Shown here: piece after piece, positions 50,063-58,123 of the stretch | Position numbering within the stretch: the stretch's first letter is position 1 | Layout: each line of letters starts with the position of its first letter | Origin: Paenibacillus paridis | GTDB lineage: Bacteria > Bacillota > Bacilli > Paenibacillales > Paenibacillaceae | Assembly (NCBI RefSeq): GCF_006345825.1 | Contig: NZ_VCIX01000088.1 | Span: forward strand, 231,454 to 295,453 | DNA length: 64,000 nucleotides | Direction: 5' to 3' | Program-made: the position numbers and the translations under genes | The notes under the pieces: generated by a model | What the model was told of the DNA's origin: nothing | Databases searched by the model: none | Seen by the model: the letters and a program-made list of their open reading frames with translations, nothing else

Positions 50063-51008
50063 CAACATACCCAACCGTCAAGCGATGTGCGAGGCTTTGA
50101 TTGAGCTTGCACAGGAGGATAGAGATATTATGGTGCTGGCTAGTGATTCGAGAGGTTCGGCTGCCATGGCGCCATTCGTTAAGCAGTTCCCTGAGCAGTT
50201 CGTAGAAACAGGCATCGCGGAGCAAAATATTGTCGGCATCGCGGCGGGGCTCGCCCATAGCGGCAAGAAGCCGTTTGTTACCTCCCCGGCATGCTTCCTT
50301 AGCATGCGGAGCATTGAGCAGGTGAAGGTGGATGTCGCGTATTCCGCGACGAATGTGAAGCTAGTTGGCATTAGCGGCGGCGTCAGTTATGGAGCGCTTG
50401 GCATGTCGCATCATTCCTTACAAGATATTGCGGTAACGCGTGCGATCCCGGGCTTAACGATTATTTTGCCGGCGGACCGCCACGAGACGCGCAAAATGAC
50501 GCAGGCTCTTGCGAAGCATGAGGGTGGCACATATGTGCGCATTGGACGCAATCCCGTCGAGGATGTGTATGAGTCTGATGATTATGACTTCCAAATTGGC
50601 AAGGCCGTTGTCATGAAGCCGGGCAGCGATGTGACGCTGATCGGAACCGGAGAGACGGTGCGCATCGCGCTCGACGCCGCGAAGCTGCTGGAGGAAGCTG
50701 GCATTGGGGCGCGCGTGCTCAATATGCATACGATTAAGCCGCTTGATGAGGAAGCGATTATCGCTGCCGCTAAGGAGACGGGAGCCATTGTTACGCTGGA
50801 GGAACATAGCATCTTTGGCGGACTAGGGGCTGCGGTTGCGGAAGTTACGTCAACGAATATTCCTGTGCCGCTGCGTATACTCGGCATTCCAGATGAGCCG
50901 GCAATTGCGGGCAAAACAGCTGAAATCTTTGCCCATTACGGCCTGACTGCGGACAATGTCCAGAAGCTAGCCTCCGAGCTAGTCAAAGCTAAGGTGAAGC
51001 AAGTATGA
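50055..51008 (+). CDS. Transketolase, C-terminal subunit
   Basis: Pyrimidine-binding and C-terminal domains of the transketolase pair, 317 residues. ATG 50055 overlaps the end of the N-subunit gene. The pyrimidine domain has RFVETGIAEQN-like QFVETGIAEQNIVGIAAGLA (catalytic glutamate) and YGALGMSHHSLQDIAV; the C-terminal domain has LIGTGETVRIALDAAKLLEE and TLEEHSIFGGLGAAVAE. Together with the upstream gene it transfers two-carbon units between sugar phosphates. It overlaps the following kinase gene by four bases. Confidence 0.94.
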   Translation: MANNIPNRQAMCEALIELAQEDRDIMVLASDSRGSAAMAPFVKQFPEQFVETGIAEQNIVGIAAGLAHSGKKPFVTSPACFLSMRSIEQVKVDVAYSATNVKLVGISGGVSYGALGMSHHSLQDIAVTRAIPGLTIILPADRHETRKMTQALAKHEGGTYVRIGRNPVEDVYESDDYDFQIGKAVVMKPGSDVTLIGTGETVRIALDAAKLLEEAGIGARVLNMHTIKPLDEEAIIAAAKETGAIVTLEEHSIFGGLGAAVAEVTSTNIPVPLRILGIPDEPAIAGKTAEIFAHYGLTADNVQKLASELVKAKVKQV

Positions 51009-52570
51009 TGAACGTGCAGCCTTCGCAAGCATCGGAGCTGATTTCGAATGCTGCTAAGTATCTGTTAACCATTGATCAGAGCACGACTGCAACGAAGGCT
51101 TTGCTGGTTGACGAGAGCGGGAAAATTGCGCAGCAAGTAGCGATCAGCCACCGTCAATATTATCCGCAGGACGGCTGGGTGGAGCATGACCCGGTTGAAA
51201 TTTATAATAACGTAAAGGCAGCCATTCGCGGCGTCATAGCGCAAGCCGGCATAACAGAGCAGGAGATTGCCGGCTTGACGATTACGAATCAGCGCGAAAC
51301 GGCTGTATTATGGGATCGCGAGACAGGCATACCAGTTGCAAATGCCATCGTATGGCAGTGCCGCCGTACCGCAAGCTATTGCGGGGAGCTCAGAGAGAGG
51401 GGATTAGAGGAGCAGATTCAGGCCAAAACGGGACTGCTGCTCGATCCCTATTTCTCGGCGACAAAATGGCGCTGGCTGCTTGAACACGCAGCTGCGGATA
51501 CGCCGTTAGAGCAACTGATGGCGGGGACGATGGACAGCTGGCTCATTTGGAATCTGAGCGGCCGCAAAGTACACGCGACCGACTTTAGTAACGCCAGCCG
51601 GACTCAGCTGTTCAATATCGAAACGCTGCAATGGGACGGGGAGCTGGCCGGCTGGTTTGGCGTTCCATTGCAGCTTCTTCCTCATGTATATGGGAGCGAT
51701 TACATTTACGGTTACATTGACGAGCCGGGGCTGTTTGCCGGGAAAATTCCGATCACCGGTGTAATCGGCGATTCGCAAGGCGCCCTGTTCGGGCAGCAAT
51801 GCACGAAGCCGGGCATGGCAAAAGGCACTTACGGCACAGGAACATCGGTGCTGATGCATGTAGGCTCCGATATCGTACGCGCGCGGGACGGACTGGTATC
51901 CGCCATCGCTTGGGGGCTTGGCGGCAAGGTTGACTACGCGCTCGAAGCAATCATCCATTGCTCGGGCGACTGCCTGAACTGGGCGCGCGATCAGCTTGGT
52001 CTCTACCGCAGCTTCGAGGAGCTGGAGGAGAGCGTAAACAAGGCCGGAGACAGCGGCGGCGTGTACCTGGTGCCGGCATTCGTAGGGCTGGGAGCTCCAC
52101 ATTGGAACGCCGAGGCAAGAGCAGCGATTACGGGGCTAAACCGCTCCTCTGATCGTCATCACATTTTGCTGGCGGCACTAGAGAGCATTGCTTATCAGGT
52201 GAATGATGCGGTTAAACTGCTGGAGCAGCAAACCGGTTTGCCGCTTAAGGAGCTGCGGGTGGACGGCGGAGCAACGGCAAACGATAGGCTGATGCAATTT
52301 CAAGCCGATTTGCTGGAGTCGCGCATCGTTTGTCCCGAGGCTGCGCAGCTGTCCGCGCTTGGCTCGGCCTATATCGGTGGGCTGGCGCTGGGCCGCTGGA
52401 GCCTTGAAGCGATCGCAGGCTTCTATAAGCGGGATAGAGAATTTCAATCGAGCATGTCGAAGCAGGAACGAGAACGGCGCGTTTTAGGCTGGCAGGCCGC
52501 GGTGAAGGCGGTCCTGGCCAATGAAGCAGCGCTTCATCAAAAGGAGCAAAGCCATGAACTTTCCCTATAA
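51005..52570 (+). CDS. FGGY-family carbohydrate kinase
   Basis: ATP-dependent sugar or polyol kinase, 521 residues, closest in appearance to glycerol kinase. The N-terminal phosphate-binding strand LLTIDQSTTATKALLVDESG, TNQRETAVLWDRETG, VWQCRRT and the ATP-site motif GTYGTGTSVLMHVG are present, as is the late LRVDGGATANDRLMQFQADL. In this operon the substrate is probably the ketose made by the isomerase rather than glycerol; D-apulose kinase (AplK) belongs to this family (published). ATG 51005 or 51008 may start it. It overlaps the transketolase gene by four bases. Confidence 0.88.
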   Translation: MMNVQPSQASELISNAAKYLLTIDQSTTATKALLVDESGKIAQQVAISHRQYYPQDGWVEHDPVEIYNNVKAAIRGVIAQAGITEQEIAGLTITNQRETAVLWDRETGIPVANAIVWQCRRTASYCGELRERGLEEQIQAKTGLLLDPYFSATKWRWLLEHAAADTPLEQLMAGTMDSWLIWNLSGRKVHATDFSNASRTQLFNIETLQWDGELAGWFGVPLQLLPHVYGSDYIYGYIDEPGLFAGKIPITGVIGDSQGALFGQQCTKPGMAKGTYGTGTSVLMHVGSDIVRARDGLVSAIAWGLGGKVDYALEAIIHCSGDCLNWARDQLGLYRSFEELEESVNKAGDSGGVYLVPAFVGLGAPHWNAEARAAITGLNRSSDRHHILLAALESIAYQVNDAVKLLEQQTGLPLKELRVDGGATANDRLMQFQADLLESRIVCPEAAQLSALGSAYIGGLALGRWSLEAIAGFYKRDREFQSSMSKQERERRVLGWQAAVKAVLANEAALHQKEQSHELSL

Positions 52571-53465
52571 AGTACCAGAATCCAAACAGATTCGACTTAT
52601 CATCAATACGGATGCCAAAAACGAAGCGGACGACCAATATGCGATTGCCCATGCGCTGCTGACGCCAAGATTTAATATCGCGGGCATTATTGCGGCGCAT
52701 TTTGGCACGAGAATCGATACCTCGATGGAGGAATCCTTCTTGGAAATCAAGAAGGTATTGCAACTGATGCATATGGAGGATGAAGTAACCGTCCATGAAG
52801 GGGCCAAAGCTGCGCTGCCGGATGAACAGACGCCAGTATCCTCGCCGGGCTCGGAGCTTATCGTAAGCGAAGCGATGAAGGAAGGCGAGCTTCCGCTATA
52901 CGTTATTTTTCTCGGGCCACTGACGGATCTGGCTTCGGCTTATTTGCAGGAGCCGCGCATTGCCGATCGCATGACCGCGGTCTGGATCGGCGGAGGGCCG
53001 TATCCAGCGGGAGCACGGGAGTTTAATTTGGAAAATGATATTGCTGCCGCAAACGTCGTGTTCCGCTCCCCGATTCCATTATGGCAGGTTCCGCAAAATG
53101 TATACAAAATGCTGCGAGTAAGCTTGGCGGAGTTAGCCGTAAGGGTGCGTCCGCATGGCGAAATCGGCCGCTATTTGTTCGAGCAGCTGGTAGAGTTTAA
53201 TTTGCATCCTGACCATACGCCGAGATGGCCAAAGGGTGAAATGTGGTCGCTGGGTGATTCTCCCGCTGTCTCGTTGCTTATTGATGATCAGGAATTTGAT
53301 TATGATATGGTGGACGCGCCGCATATTACTTCGGATATGCGTTATGAGGAGCAAAAAACGGATCGGAAAATTAGGGTGTATCGCTCCGTCGATGCGCGAT
53401 TTACTTTAGAGGACATGTACGCCAAGCTTGAATTATTCCATGCCAGTTCCAAAAACGGAGGATAA
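52554..53465 (+). CDS. Nucleoside hydrolase-like protein (IUNH fold)
   Basis: A 303-residue protein of the inosine-uridine nucleoside hydrolase fold. ATG 52554 follows AAAAGGAGC and overlaps the kinase gene by 17 bases. The calcium-binding N-terminus reads INTDAKNEADDQYAI, a variant with extra residues between the acidic groups of the usual DTDxGxDD motif. IFLGPLTDLASA and EFNLENDIAAANVVF supply later ribose and metal ligands. No nucleoside pathway genes are near, so it may have been recruited to cleave another glycoside from the same source as the rhamnosidase substrate (inference). Confidence 0.85.
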   Translation: MNFPYKVPESKQIRLIINTDAKNEADDQYAIAHALLTPRFNIAGIIAAHFGTRIDTSMEESFLEIKKVLQLMHMEDEVTVHEGAKAALPDEQTPVSSPGSELIVSEAMKEGELPLYVIFLGPLTDLASAYLQEPRIADRMTAVWIGGGPYPAGAREFNLENDIAAANVVFRSPIPLWQVPQNVYKMLRVSLAELAVRVRPHGEIGRYLFEQLVEFNLHPDHTPRWPKGEMWSLGDSPAVSLLIDDQEFDYDMVDAPHITSDMRYEEQKTDRKIRVYRSVDARFTLEDMYAKLELFHASSKNGG

Positions 53466-53469
53466 CGCA

Positions 53470-56151
53470 ATGACCTTGTCGATTGTGAATTGCAAGACCG
53501 AGTATATGACGAACCCTATAGGCATTGAAGCGGGCAAGCCAAGATTGTTTTGGCAAATCGAAGCGGACAGCCGCTCCGCCGAGCAGACGGCCTATCACAT
53601 TCTGGTAGCTTCCTCCAGCGAGAAGCTGGCAGCCGGGCAAGGCGATGTATGGGATAGCGGAAAAGTGGAATCGAGCCAATCGATTCAAGTCGAATATGCG
53701 GGAAGCGAGCTGCTTGCCGAAGGGAAATATTTCTGGAAGGTCCGCATCTGGGACAAGGAGCAGCAGCCTTCCGAGTGGAGCGCAGCGTCCTTCTGGACGA
53801 TGGGTCTCCTGAGCAGAGAAGCTTACAAAGGGAAATGGATCGGCCGCAAGCGCGATGCTGAGCATAACATGCAGCCTTCGCCTCATTTGCGCAAAGCTTT
53901 TTCGCTTAAGGGCAAAGTGCGCAGCGCATTTGCGTATGCGACGGCGCTCGGCTTATTCGAGCTTCACGTAAACGGGAAGCGGGTCGGCGATTATTTTGCC
54001 CCAGGCTTTACGGATTACAACGTCCGCACGCAGGTGCAGGCTTACGAGATTACCGAGCTGCTGGCAGAGGGCGACAACGCCTTCGGCGTAATTGTAGGCG
54101 ACGGCTGGTATGCGGGCACCGTCGGCTTCCTCGGCGATAAGGTTTACGGGGAGCGCCCGTTCTTCATGATGCAGGTCAATGTGGAGTATGAGGACGGCAG
54201 CAAGGAAAGCATTGTAACCGACCATACTTGGCGGGTAAGCAAAGGGCCGATTGTTTATTCCGATTTTATTATGGGCGAGGCTTATGATGCACGCCTTGAA
54301 ATTGACGGATGGGACGAAGCGGGCTATGACGATGCCGCTTGGGAGCAGCCGGATGTACGCTCAGGCTATAACGGCAATCTGGTGGCTACGAACGAGCCGC
54401 CGATTACGATCACCAAAACGATAAAGCCGATCAGCATAAAGAAGTCCCCCACAGGCACTTATATATACGATATGGGGCAAAATATGGTTGGCTGGACCGA
54501 GCTTAAGGTGACGGGTGAACGCGGTACGACCGTTACGCTGAGCCATGCCGAAATGCTCAGCCCGGACGGCTCGCTTTATCTCGATAATTTGCGCGTAGCC
54601 GTTCAGCAGGAGCATTATACGCTGAAGGGCGAAGGCGAAGAGCGCTACGAGCCGCATTTTACGTTCCATGGCTTCCGTTACGTGGAGCTGATTGGATATC
54701 CGGGCGAGCCGAATTTGGATACGGTTATCGGCAAGGTAGTCCATTCGGATACACCGGAAACGGGCTATTTGGAAACGTCGAATGCGATGGTCAACCAGCT
54801 TTATTCGAATATTACTTGGGGACAGCGCGGCAACTTCCTGTCCGTGCCAACGGATTGCCCGCAGCGCGATGAGCGGCTAGGCTGGACTGGCGATGCGCAA
54901 ATTTTCGCGCGCACGGCGTCCTACAATATGGATGTGGCCCGTTTCTTCCATAAATTCGTATGGGATATGATCGATTGCCAGCAGCCTTCGGGCGCATTCA
55001 CTGACGTTGCGCCGGATGCAGGCTGGATTCGCCACAAAAACTGGAATACGCGGCTGAATTGGTTCGCGCCGGACAATGCAGGCTGGGGAGATGCCGGCGT
55101 CGTCATTCCGTGGACGCTCTACCTGATGTATGGCGATACGAGAATATTGGAGACGCATTACGAAGCTATGGCGAAGTGGGTCGAGTATTTGAGAATCAAT
55201 ACCGACAATCTCGTTCGGCCCGATTATGCGAACTACGGGGATTGGCTGTCCATCGATGCGGATACGCCAAACGAAGTGCTCGCGACCGCATATTTTGCTT
55301 ACAGCACGAAGCTGCTTGGTTTGATTGCAGGGGTGCTTGACAAGCCGGAGGAAGTGAGCCGGTATGACCAGTTGTTCCAAGACATTGCAGCCGCCTTCCG
55401 CACCGCATTTGTCAGCGAGGACGGCGTCATCCATGGCGAGACGCAGACGGTTTACGTGCTAGCGCTGCAATTCGGCCTGCTTACCGAGGAGCTTCGCCTA
55501 AAGGCGATTGGACATTTGGCAGCGGATATTACCAAGCGGGGCGACCGATTAACGACGGGTTTCCTCGGCGTCGGCTACCTATTGCCTGCCCTATCAGACA
55601 ACGGCCGGCTTGACATCGCATATAAGCTGCTTACGCAGGAGGTATTCCCTTCGTGGATGTATTCCATCAAGCATGGCGCAACGACAATCTGGGAGAGATG
55701 GGACGGTTGGACAGAGGACAAAGGGTTCCAGACGCCACAGATGAACTCATTCAATCATTATTCGCTGGGCTCCGTGGGCGAGTGGATGTTCCGCTACATG
55801 GCGGGCATTGAAGCGGACGCTTCGGCACCGGGCTTCCGCAATGCGATTATCCGGCCGCAGCCGGGTGGCGATGTATCCAGTGTCAATGCGCATTATGACT
55901 CCCTTTACGGAAGAGTAGGCGTAACGTGGACCCTCGGAGCTGACGGCTCGTTCAAGCTGAACGTTACGGTTCCGGCCAACACGACCGCGACGGTTCATCT
56001 GCCAGGGATTGTGACGCATATCGACGCTGCGGCATATGAAGCCGGTGCTGCGGATAGCGAGATTAAGCCAGTTACGCAGGCGAACGGCGAGACTGTATTC
56101 CAAATTGGCTCAGGCACCTACGCCTTCGCCAGCCAAATCACCAACGCATAA
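53470..56151 (+). CDS. Alpha-L-rhamnosidase, GH78
   Basis: An 893-residue intracellular glycoside hydrolase without a signal peptide. ATG 53470 follows GGAGG; the frame is open further upstream only by overlap. N-terminal beta domains (about 1-330) precede the (alpha/alpha)6 catalytic domain (about 430-790), with the hallmark DCPQRDERLGWTGDA near residue 461 carrying the general acid and TTIWERWDGW near 737 carrying the probable base, then a C-terminal beta domain. It removes terminal alpha-linked L-rhamnose from imported oligosaccharides or plant glycosides. A strong hairpin follows 22 bases after its stop. Confidence 0.95.
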   Translation: MTLSIVNCKTEYMTNPIGIEAGKPRLFWQIEADSRSAEQTAYHILVASSSEKLAAGQGDVWDSGKVESSQSIQVEYAGSELLAEGKYFWKVRIWDKEQQPSEWSAASFWTMGLLSREAYKGKWIGRKRDAEHNMQPSPHLRKAFSLKGKVRSAFAYATALGLFELHVNGKRVGDYFAPGFTDYNVRTQVQAYEITELLAEGDNAFGVIVGDGWYAGTVGFLGDKVYGERPFFMMQVNVEYEDGSKESIVTDHTWRVSKGPIVYSDFIMGEAYDARLEIDGWDEAGYDDAAWEQPDVRSGYNGNLVATNEPPITITKTIKPISIKKSPTGTYIYDMGQNMVGWTELKVTGERGTTVTLSHAEMLSPDGSLYLDNLRVAVQQEHYTLKGEGEERYEPHFTFHGFRYVELIGYPGEPNLDTVIGKVVHSDTPETGYLETSNAMVNQLYSNITWGQRGNFLSVPTDCPQRDERLGWTGDAQIFARTASYNMDVARFFHKFVWDMIDCQQPSGAFTDVAPDAGWIRHKNWNTRLNWFAPDNAGWGDAGVVIPWTLYLMYGDTRILETHYEAMAKWVEYLRINTDNLVRPDYANYGDWLSIDADTPNEVLATAYFAYSTKLLGLIAGVLDKPEEVSRYDQLFQDIAAAFRTAFVSEDGVIHGETQTVYVLALQFGLLTEELRLKAIGHLAADITKRGDRLTTGFLGVGYLLPALSDNGRLDIAYKLLTQEVFPSWMYSIKHGATTIWERWDGWTEDKGFQTPQMNSFNHYSLGSVGEWMFRYMAGIEADASAPGFRNAIIRPQPGGDVSSVNAHYDSLYGRVGVTWTLGADGSFKLNVTVPANTTATVHLPGIVTHIDAAAYEAGAADSEIKPVTQANGETVFQIGSGTYAFASQITNA

Positions 56152-56172
56152 GCCATCATCACATAGCAGCTG

Positions 56173-56218
56173 ACCGCCCAAGCCATATCCCTACCGTGGG
56201 ATTGCTTGGGTGGTTTTG
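56173..56218 (+). terminator. Terminator hairpin after the rhamnosidase gene
   Basis: ACCGCCCAAGC (56173-56183) pairs with GCTTGGGTGGT (56204-56214) with one G-T pair, and an inner ATCCC/GGGAT stem stacks on it; TTTT follows. Confidence 0.75.
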
Positions 56219-56236
56219 GCTATAGGAGGGTTCATT

Positions 56237-58021
56237 ATTCGCATACGTACCGTTCTCCTGCTCAGCTACTTTATTATTATCCTGGTCTGCATCACCTTGG
56301 TCGGATCGGTATCCTTTTATATCTCCTATACGACGATGGGCAGGCAGGCGGAGTCCGCCAGCGCCTTGCTCGTTCAGCAAATCGAAAAAAACATGGACAA
56401 TGATTTTCACAGCAAACGGAATTTGCTGCTGGCTTCCTATAATGATCCAAGCTACGTCGACGGCATCAACCGTTACCCGGAGATGAGCGACAAGGAGCGC
56501 TTCGAGTTTCGCCAGCGAATCGGGGACCTTTATTTAAAAAGCTTTAACGTAACGCCAATCCGTGACTTTATTCGCTTCCATATTTATTTCAGTACGGGCG
56601 AGCTGCTTAGCGCATCCGACGACAGCGGGATGAGAAATGCCGCGCAGGTCCGCAATTCGGAATGGTTCCGCTCCACGGTAGCTAAGGACGGTGAGGTTTT
56701 TTTCAGCAGTTTGATTCCCGAGTCGGAGCGCTCAGACGCAGAAGAAGCGGCTTATTTCTCGGCAATTCTGATTCGAGATTTCTCGAATCCCGATTTATTT
56801 ATTATTGTCAGGGCGGAGTATCGTTCGGAGCTGTTCAACAGCATCGGGCGCAATGACGCGCTATCGGCAAGCAGCAGCATTCTCATTCTTGATGAAGGCA
56901 ACCGGCTCGTCTATGCTTCAGGAAATGCCAATGCCTATGCGGATGAGCCGGCGCTGACCGAGCGGGTAAGCGGCAGCAAGAGCCGCTTCTGGTTCGAGAT
57001 GGATGGCGAGGAGCGTCTCGTTTCCTATACGAGGTCGGGCTACTCCAACTGGAAAGCGGTGCTCGTCGTCCCGAAGAGCGACATCTTCGGCTCGCTGGAC
57101 ATTATCAAGACGACCGTTTTGTTCACCGCATGCATTGCCTTTTTCATTACGTTTCTAATATCTGTCCTCTTCGGACAGCGCATCACGAAGCCGATCCTTC
57201 ATCTGTATAAATCGGTTAACCGCATGAAACGCGGCGATTTCTCCGCAAGGGTCGAGGTGAAGCGCAACGATGAAATCGGCCGGATCGGCATGAATTTCAA
57301 CGCCATGCAGGAGGAGCTGGAGCAGCTGATCGAGACGAAATACGTGAACCAAATCAAGCTTCAAGAAGCCGAGCTGGCTATGCTCTATTCGCAGATCAAC
57401 CCCCATTTTCTCTATAACACGTTGGACAGCATCCGGTCGATGGCTGACTATTACCAGGTGCAGGACATCGGCCAAATGGCCGAATCGCTTGCAGACATTT
57501 TCCGCTACAACACCAAGAACAAAGACGAGATCGTGACCCTCCAGGAGGAGCTCGTTCAAATTGACGCTTATATGAGCATTCAGCGCATCCGCTTCGAGGA
57601 TAAGATCGCCTACGAGCAGCAGATTGAAGAGGAGCTTTACAGCATTCCGTTGCTCAAAATGACCCTCCAGCCGCTTGTCGAAAATGCCGTATTCCATGGC
57701 ATTGAGCGCAAGCGCGGCAAAGGCAGCATTAGGGTGACGATGCGGCGGGAAGGCGGGCGAATCGCACTCTCCGTATCCGATGACGGAGTCGGCATTTCCG
57801 ATAAGCATCTCGCGGAGATCCGGCAGACGCTCAAGCCGCCTATGCAGCAAGGCAATGGTGCTTTGCCGGCGGTCCGTATGGGGATCGGCATCCAAAACGT
57901 GTATTCCCGTTATAAAATCCGGTTTGGCGATGCGTTTGATTTTGAGATTAACAGCCGCAAGGGAGCGGGAACGGAGATCAAGCTGTTCATTCCGATCGAG
58001 ACCACGCTTGCGAACGAATAA
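56237..58021 (+). CDS. YesM-type sensor histidine kinase, probable ATT start
   Basis: Membrane kinase that senses extracellular sugars and phosphorylates a YesN-type regulator. No ATG, GTG or TTG lies at a useful distance after the excellent AGGAGGG (56224-56230); the codon at the right spacing is ATT 56237, which gives the family-typical N-terminus xRIRTVLLLSYF. The next upstream candidate, GTG 56210, sits inside the terminator hairpin. The 594-residue protein has two membrane segments (about 5-30 and 285-310) flanking an external sensor, then HAMP, the QINPHFLYNTLDSIR phosphorylation site and an HATPase domain (DDGVGISD). Its partner is the regulator at 61307. Confidence 0.88.
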   Translation: MRIRTVLLLSYFIIILVCITLVGSVSFYISYTTMGRQAESASALLVQQIEKNMDNDFHSKRNLLLASYNDPSYVDGINRYPEMSDKERFEFRQRIGDLYLKSFNVTPIRDFIRFHIYFSTGELLSASDDSGMRNAAQVRNSEWFRSTVAKDGEVFFSSLIPESERSDAEEAAYFSAILIRDFSNPDLFIIVRAEYRSELFNSIGRNDALSASSSILILDEGNRLVYASGNANAYADEPALTERVSGSKSRFWFEMDGEERLVSYTRSGYSNWKAVLVVPKSDIFGSLDIIKTTVLFTACIAFFITFLISVLFGQRITKPILHLYKSVNRMKRGDFSARVEVKRNDEIGRIGMNFNAMQEELEQLIETKYVNQIKLQEAELAMLYSQINPHFLYNTLDSIRSMADYYQVQDIGQMAESLADIFRYNTKNKDEIVTLQEELVQIDAYMSIQRIRFEDKIAYEQQIEEELYSIPLLKMTLQPLVENAVFHGIERKRGKGSIRVTMRREGGRIALSVSDDGVGISDKHLAEIRQTLKPPMQQGNGALPAVRMGIGIQNVYSRYKIRFGDAFDFEINSRKGAGTEIKLFIPIETTLANE

Positions 58022-58057
58022 GTCAGAATATTCAACATAACAAGTCATTATTGTGAA

Positions 58058-58086
58058 TTTGTTGATAGGAAGCGCTTTCATATAAT
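58058..58086 (+). promoter_or_regulatory. ABC transporter promoter with CcpA-type cre site
   Basis: TATAAT (58081-58086) with a weak TTTGTT (58058-58063) 17 bases upstream. Between them lies AGGAAGCGCTTTCA (58067-58080), matching 12 of 14 positions of the symmetrical cre consensus. Carbon catabolite repression is likely. Confidence 0.7.
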
Positions 58087-58123
58087 AGGGGTGTAAGCAT
58101 TAAGGATGAGAGGGTGTCAATGA

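Noticed and set aside
51506..52102. 198-codon minus-strand frame opposite the FGGY kinase gene
   Set aside because: Shadow of GC-rich codons in the kinase gene; overlaps its ATP-binding motifs.
51005..52570. Calling the kinase glpK
   Set aside because: No glycerol facilitator or glycerol-3-phosphate dehydrogenase is nearby, and the operon is a sugar isomerase-transketolase unit; only the FGGY family is safe.
57155..58081. Long open frame opposite the histidine kinase (308 codons, minus strand)
   Set aside because: It mirrors the HAMP and kinase domains of the real gene and has no recognisable motif.
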